Shown here piece after piece: positions 6,874 to 7,756 of a stretch of 7,756 bases of DNA. Within the stretch, counting starts at the first letter, position 1; every line of letters starts with the position of its first letter. The notes beneath the pieces were generated by a model. That model saw only the letters and a program-made list of their open reading frames with translations, was not told the origin of the DNA and searched no databases. The position numbers and the translations under genes are program-made. This DNA is from JAAYWY01 sp050945275 (GTDB lineage Bacteria; Bacillota; DTU030; DUMP01), in assembly GCA_050945275.1 (NCBI GenBank), contig JBMNSQ010000084.1, positions 1-7,756 of the forward strand, written 5' to 3'.

Positions 6874-7299
6874 CTATTGTAATGCCATTTGGGCAAGAGT
6901 TGTTTTTAGCTCAGCAATCATTTGCTCAATCTCAGAATAGGTCTGGTTATCGAGCATCGCTCTCTGGGCCCCAGCGAGAGCAGCCACGGCTTGCTGTAGA
7001 CCTTGTGTAATTTGATTATCGGTTTCGCGGATTTGCTGACGCAGCTGACTTTCGATTTGTTCGGCTTGCATTTGAAAGGATTGAATGACAGGTAGGGTAA
7101 GATTGCTGCCAACTATACCATTTTTGATTTCTGTGAGCCCTTGTATGATCTGATCCAGGCGTTGCCGGTCCGACTGGGCAGTAAAGGATTGACTTAGGTT
7201 GACTTGATTGTTTTGGTCGGCCTGTAGCTGCTGTTGATGAACAGTTTCCAGTAATTGAGTAACTAGATTAGTTAGGTTGCTCTGTTCCTGCAGGTTCAC
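6874..7299 (-). CDS. Hypothetical glutamine-rich helical protein, 141 aa
   Basis: I do not recognise this protein. It has 141 residues, about 21 percent of them glutamine (30), with no cysteine, no tryptophan and one proline (P70). It looks like two long, possibly coiled-coil helical regions (about 5-60 and 72-140) joined by a GSNLTLP turn (64-70). No signal peptide or membrane segment is seen. The last part (about 97-141, including ITQGLQQAVAALAGAQRAM) loosely resembles DUF1657-type helical hairpin proteins as I remember them, and also a segment of the 154-aa protein encoded at 5388-5852. Both are weak eye-level comparisons. The start is a GTG; an in-frame TAG three codons upstream excludes a longer form. 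GGGGAG on the - strand (7316-7311) is an SD with a long 11-nt spacer. It is convergent with the YetF cluster and divergent from the gene at 7497. Confidence 0.7.
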   Translation of the reverse strand: MNLQEQSNLTNLVTQLLETVHQQQLQADQNNQVNLSQSFTAQSDRQRLDQIIQGLTEIKNGIVGSNLTLPVIQSFQMQAEQIESQLRQQIRETDNQITQGLQQAVAALAGAQRAMLDNQTYSEIEQMIAELKTTLAQMALQ

Positions 7300-7332
7300 T
7301 GTTGACTATTCTCCCCTTCACAGTTCTTTGGA

Positions 7333-7360
7333 ATTATCATTACCCGACACATGTTGTAAT
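7333..7360 (-). promoter_or_regulatory. Candidate promoter of the 141-aa glutamine-rich protein gene
   Basis: Read on the - strand, ATTACA (7360-7355, four of six matches to TTGACA) and GATAAT (7338-7333, five of six to TATAAT) are 16 nt apart. Transcription would begin near 7326, just ahead of the SD at 7316-7311. The heptamer GATAATT occurs twice here (7364-7358 and 7338-7332), overlapping both boxes. Confidence 0.35.
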
Positions 7361-7430
7361 TATCCTCGTTTGCCGGGCACAGCCTCGGACGTGCAATATT
7401 TAGAGATAACAAAGCAGGAAAGCTTGGGGT

Positions 7431-7461
7431 TTGACACGAATTAATTGTAGCAAAGTAAGGT
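7431..7461 (+). promoter_or_regulatory. Possible promoter of the pyruvate kinase C-terminal-like gene
   Basis: A perfect TTGACA -35 box lies at 7431-7436, but no good -10 follows at normal spacing. The nearest candidate is TAAGGT (7456-7461, 19-nt spacer, three of six matches). The 9-bp tandem repeat just downstream (TAGGATGAG, TAGGATGAT, 7461-7478) may confuse the picture. The region must hold the promoter of the gene at 7497, since the upstream gene runs the other way, but the exact site is uncertain. Confidence 0.3.
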
Positions 7462-7496
7462 AGGATGAGTAGGATGATAAGGGAGGAACGATAAAG

Positions 7497-7756
7497 ATGC
7501 AATTGTGGGACAAAAGCGGAAGAGACAACACGGAGTCAACAGCTAAAGCGGTGGCTATTAGGGCCAAGGAGCTAGGGATAAGACAGGTGGTAGTTGCTTC
7601 TAATACGGGGGCTTCGGCTCGACAGTATTTGAATTTAGGATTGGAAGTAGTGTGTGTAACTCATCAGATCGGGTTTCGTGAACCAGGCAGCGACGAAATG
7701 CCGGCAGAGGTACGACAAGAACTTAAAGAGTTAGGGATCAAAGTTTTAACTACTAC
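7497..7756 (+). CDS. Pyruvate kinase C-terminal-domain-like protein (5' part, cut by window end)
   Basis: The first 86 residues match, by memory, the stand-alone proteins that have the alpha/beta fold of the pyruvate kinase C-terminal domain but no catalytic barrel; structures exist from archaea such as Archaeoglobus and Methanothermobacter. Visible hallmarks are NTESTAKAV near the N-terminus (11-19), the strand and loop VVVASNTGASA (31-41), and THQIGFREPGSDEMP (55-69), followed by a helix and IKVLTT. The SNTG loop would be expected to bind a phosphate-bearing ligand, and a flavin has been reported for one archaeal member. Cellular function is not established. The ATG has GGGAGG (7481-7486) with a 10-nt spacer. 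The gene continues past 7756, so its length and C-terminus cannot be judged. Confidence 0.8.
   Translation, partial: MQLWDKSGRDNTESTAKAVAIRAKELGIRQVVVASNTGASARQYLNLGLEVVCVTHQIGFREPGSDEMPAEVRQELKELGIKVLTT

Noticed and set aside
6848..6878. Bidirectional terminator between the convergent genes, suggested by the palindrome AATAGCTATT (6869-6878)
   Set aside because: The palindrome is a 10-bp perfect dyad with no loop, AT-rich and without a T-run on either side, so it does not make a credible terminator.
7461..7478. 9-bp tandem repeat (TAGGATGAG, TAGGATGAT) before the gene at 7497 as a regulatory repeat
   Set aside because: Only two copies, one imperfect, in a purine-rich leader; a chance slippage product is enough to explain it.
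7296..7502. A 68-aa - strand frame with a hydrophobic start and a cysteine that mimics a lipoprotein signal, ending on the start of the 141-aa gene
   Set aside because: It begins with TTG and has no ribosome binding site. It covers the promoter and SD of the gene at 7497, and its sequence after the hydrophobic part has no protein-like pattern.
1..7756. CRISPR array, insertion sequence, integrase, toxin-antitoxin pair or tRNA gene
   Set aside because: No regularly spaced repeats, terminal inverted repeats, transposase or integrase motifs, toxin-like pair or cloverleaf sequence was seen on either strand.

Overview
The window reads as chromosomal DNA of a low-to-mid GC Gram-positive bacterium (Bacillota, most likely a clostridial lineage). 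The reasons are the ligA-gatC-gatA-gatB order, strong purine-rich Shine-Dalgarno (SD) sites close to AGGAGGTG, frequent GTG starts, a YetF/DUF421 membrane protein and a free-standing pyruvate-kinase-C-terminal-like protein. The lineage below phylum level is inference; no rRNA or tRNA gene is present.

Positions 1-5331 hold a compact housekeeping operon on the + strand. A promoter-like sequence with a perfect TATAAT -10 precedes ligA (NAD-dependent DNA ligase). ligA is followed within 17 nt each by gatC and gatA, and gatB overlaps the end of gatA by 8 nt. GatCAB converts misacylated Glu-tRNA(Gln) and, in organisms without AsnRS, Asp-tRNA(Asn) into Gln-tRNA(Gln) and Asn-tRNA(Asn). All catalytic and metal-binding residues that I can check by eye in LigA, GatA and GatB are present.

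Positions 5332-5387 hold a strong hairpin followed by six T. It looks like an intrinsic terminator for the gat operon, but its 3' arm is also the SD of the next gene and the T-run abuts that gene's ATG.

Positions 5388-6847 hold three tightly overlapping + strand genes: a 154-aa helical protein of unknown function, a YetF/DUF421 membrane protein, and a 96-aa basic protein with a helix-turn-helix-like segment. The overlaps are 17 nt and 44 nt, so translational coupling is likely. A 141-aa glutamine-rich helical protein of unknown function lies on the - strand at 6874-7299, convergent with them.

Positions 7300-7496 are a divergent intergenic region with promoter-like sequences for both flanking genes. 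From 7497 to the window end is the 5' part of a pyruvate kinase C-terminal-like protein gene. No CRISPR array, insertion sequence, integrase or other mobile element was seen, and no gene-free stretch exceeds 300 nt. The most interesting parts are the fused terminator/SD hairpin and the uncharacterised cluster around the YetF gene, which might be connected with sporulation.
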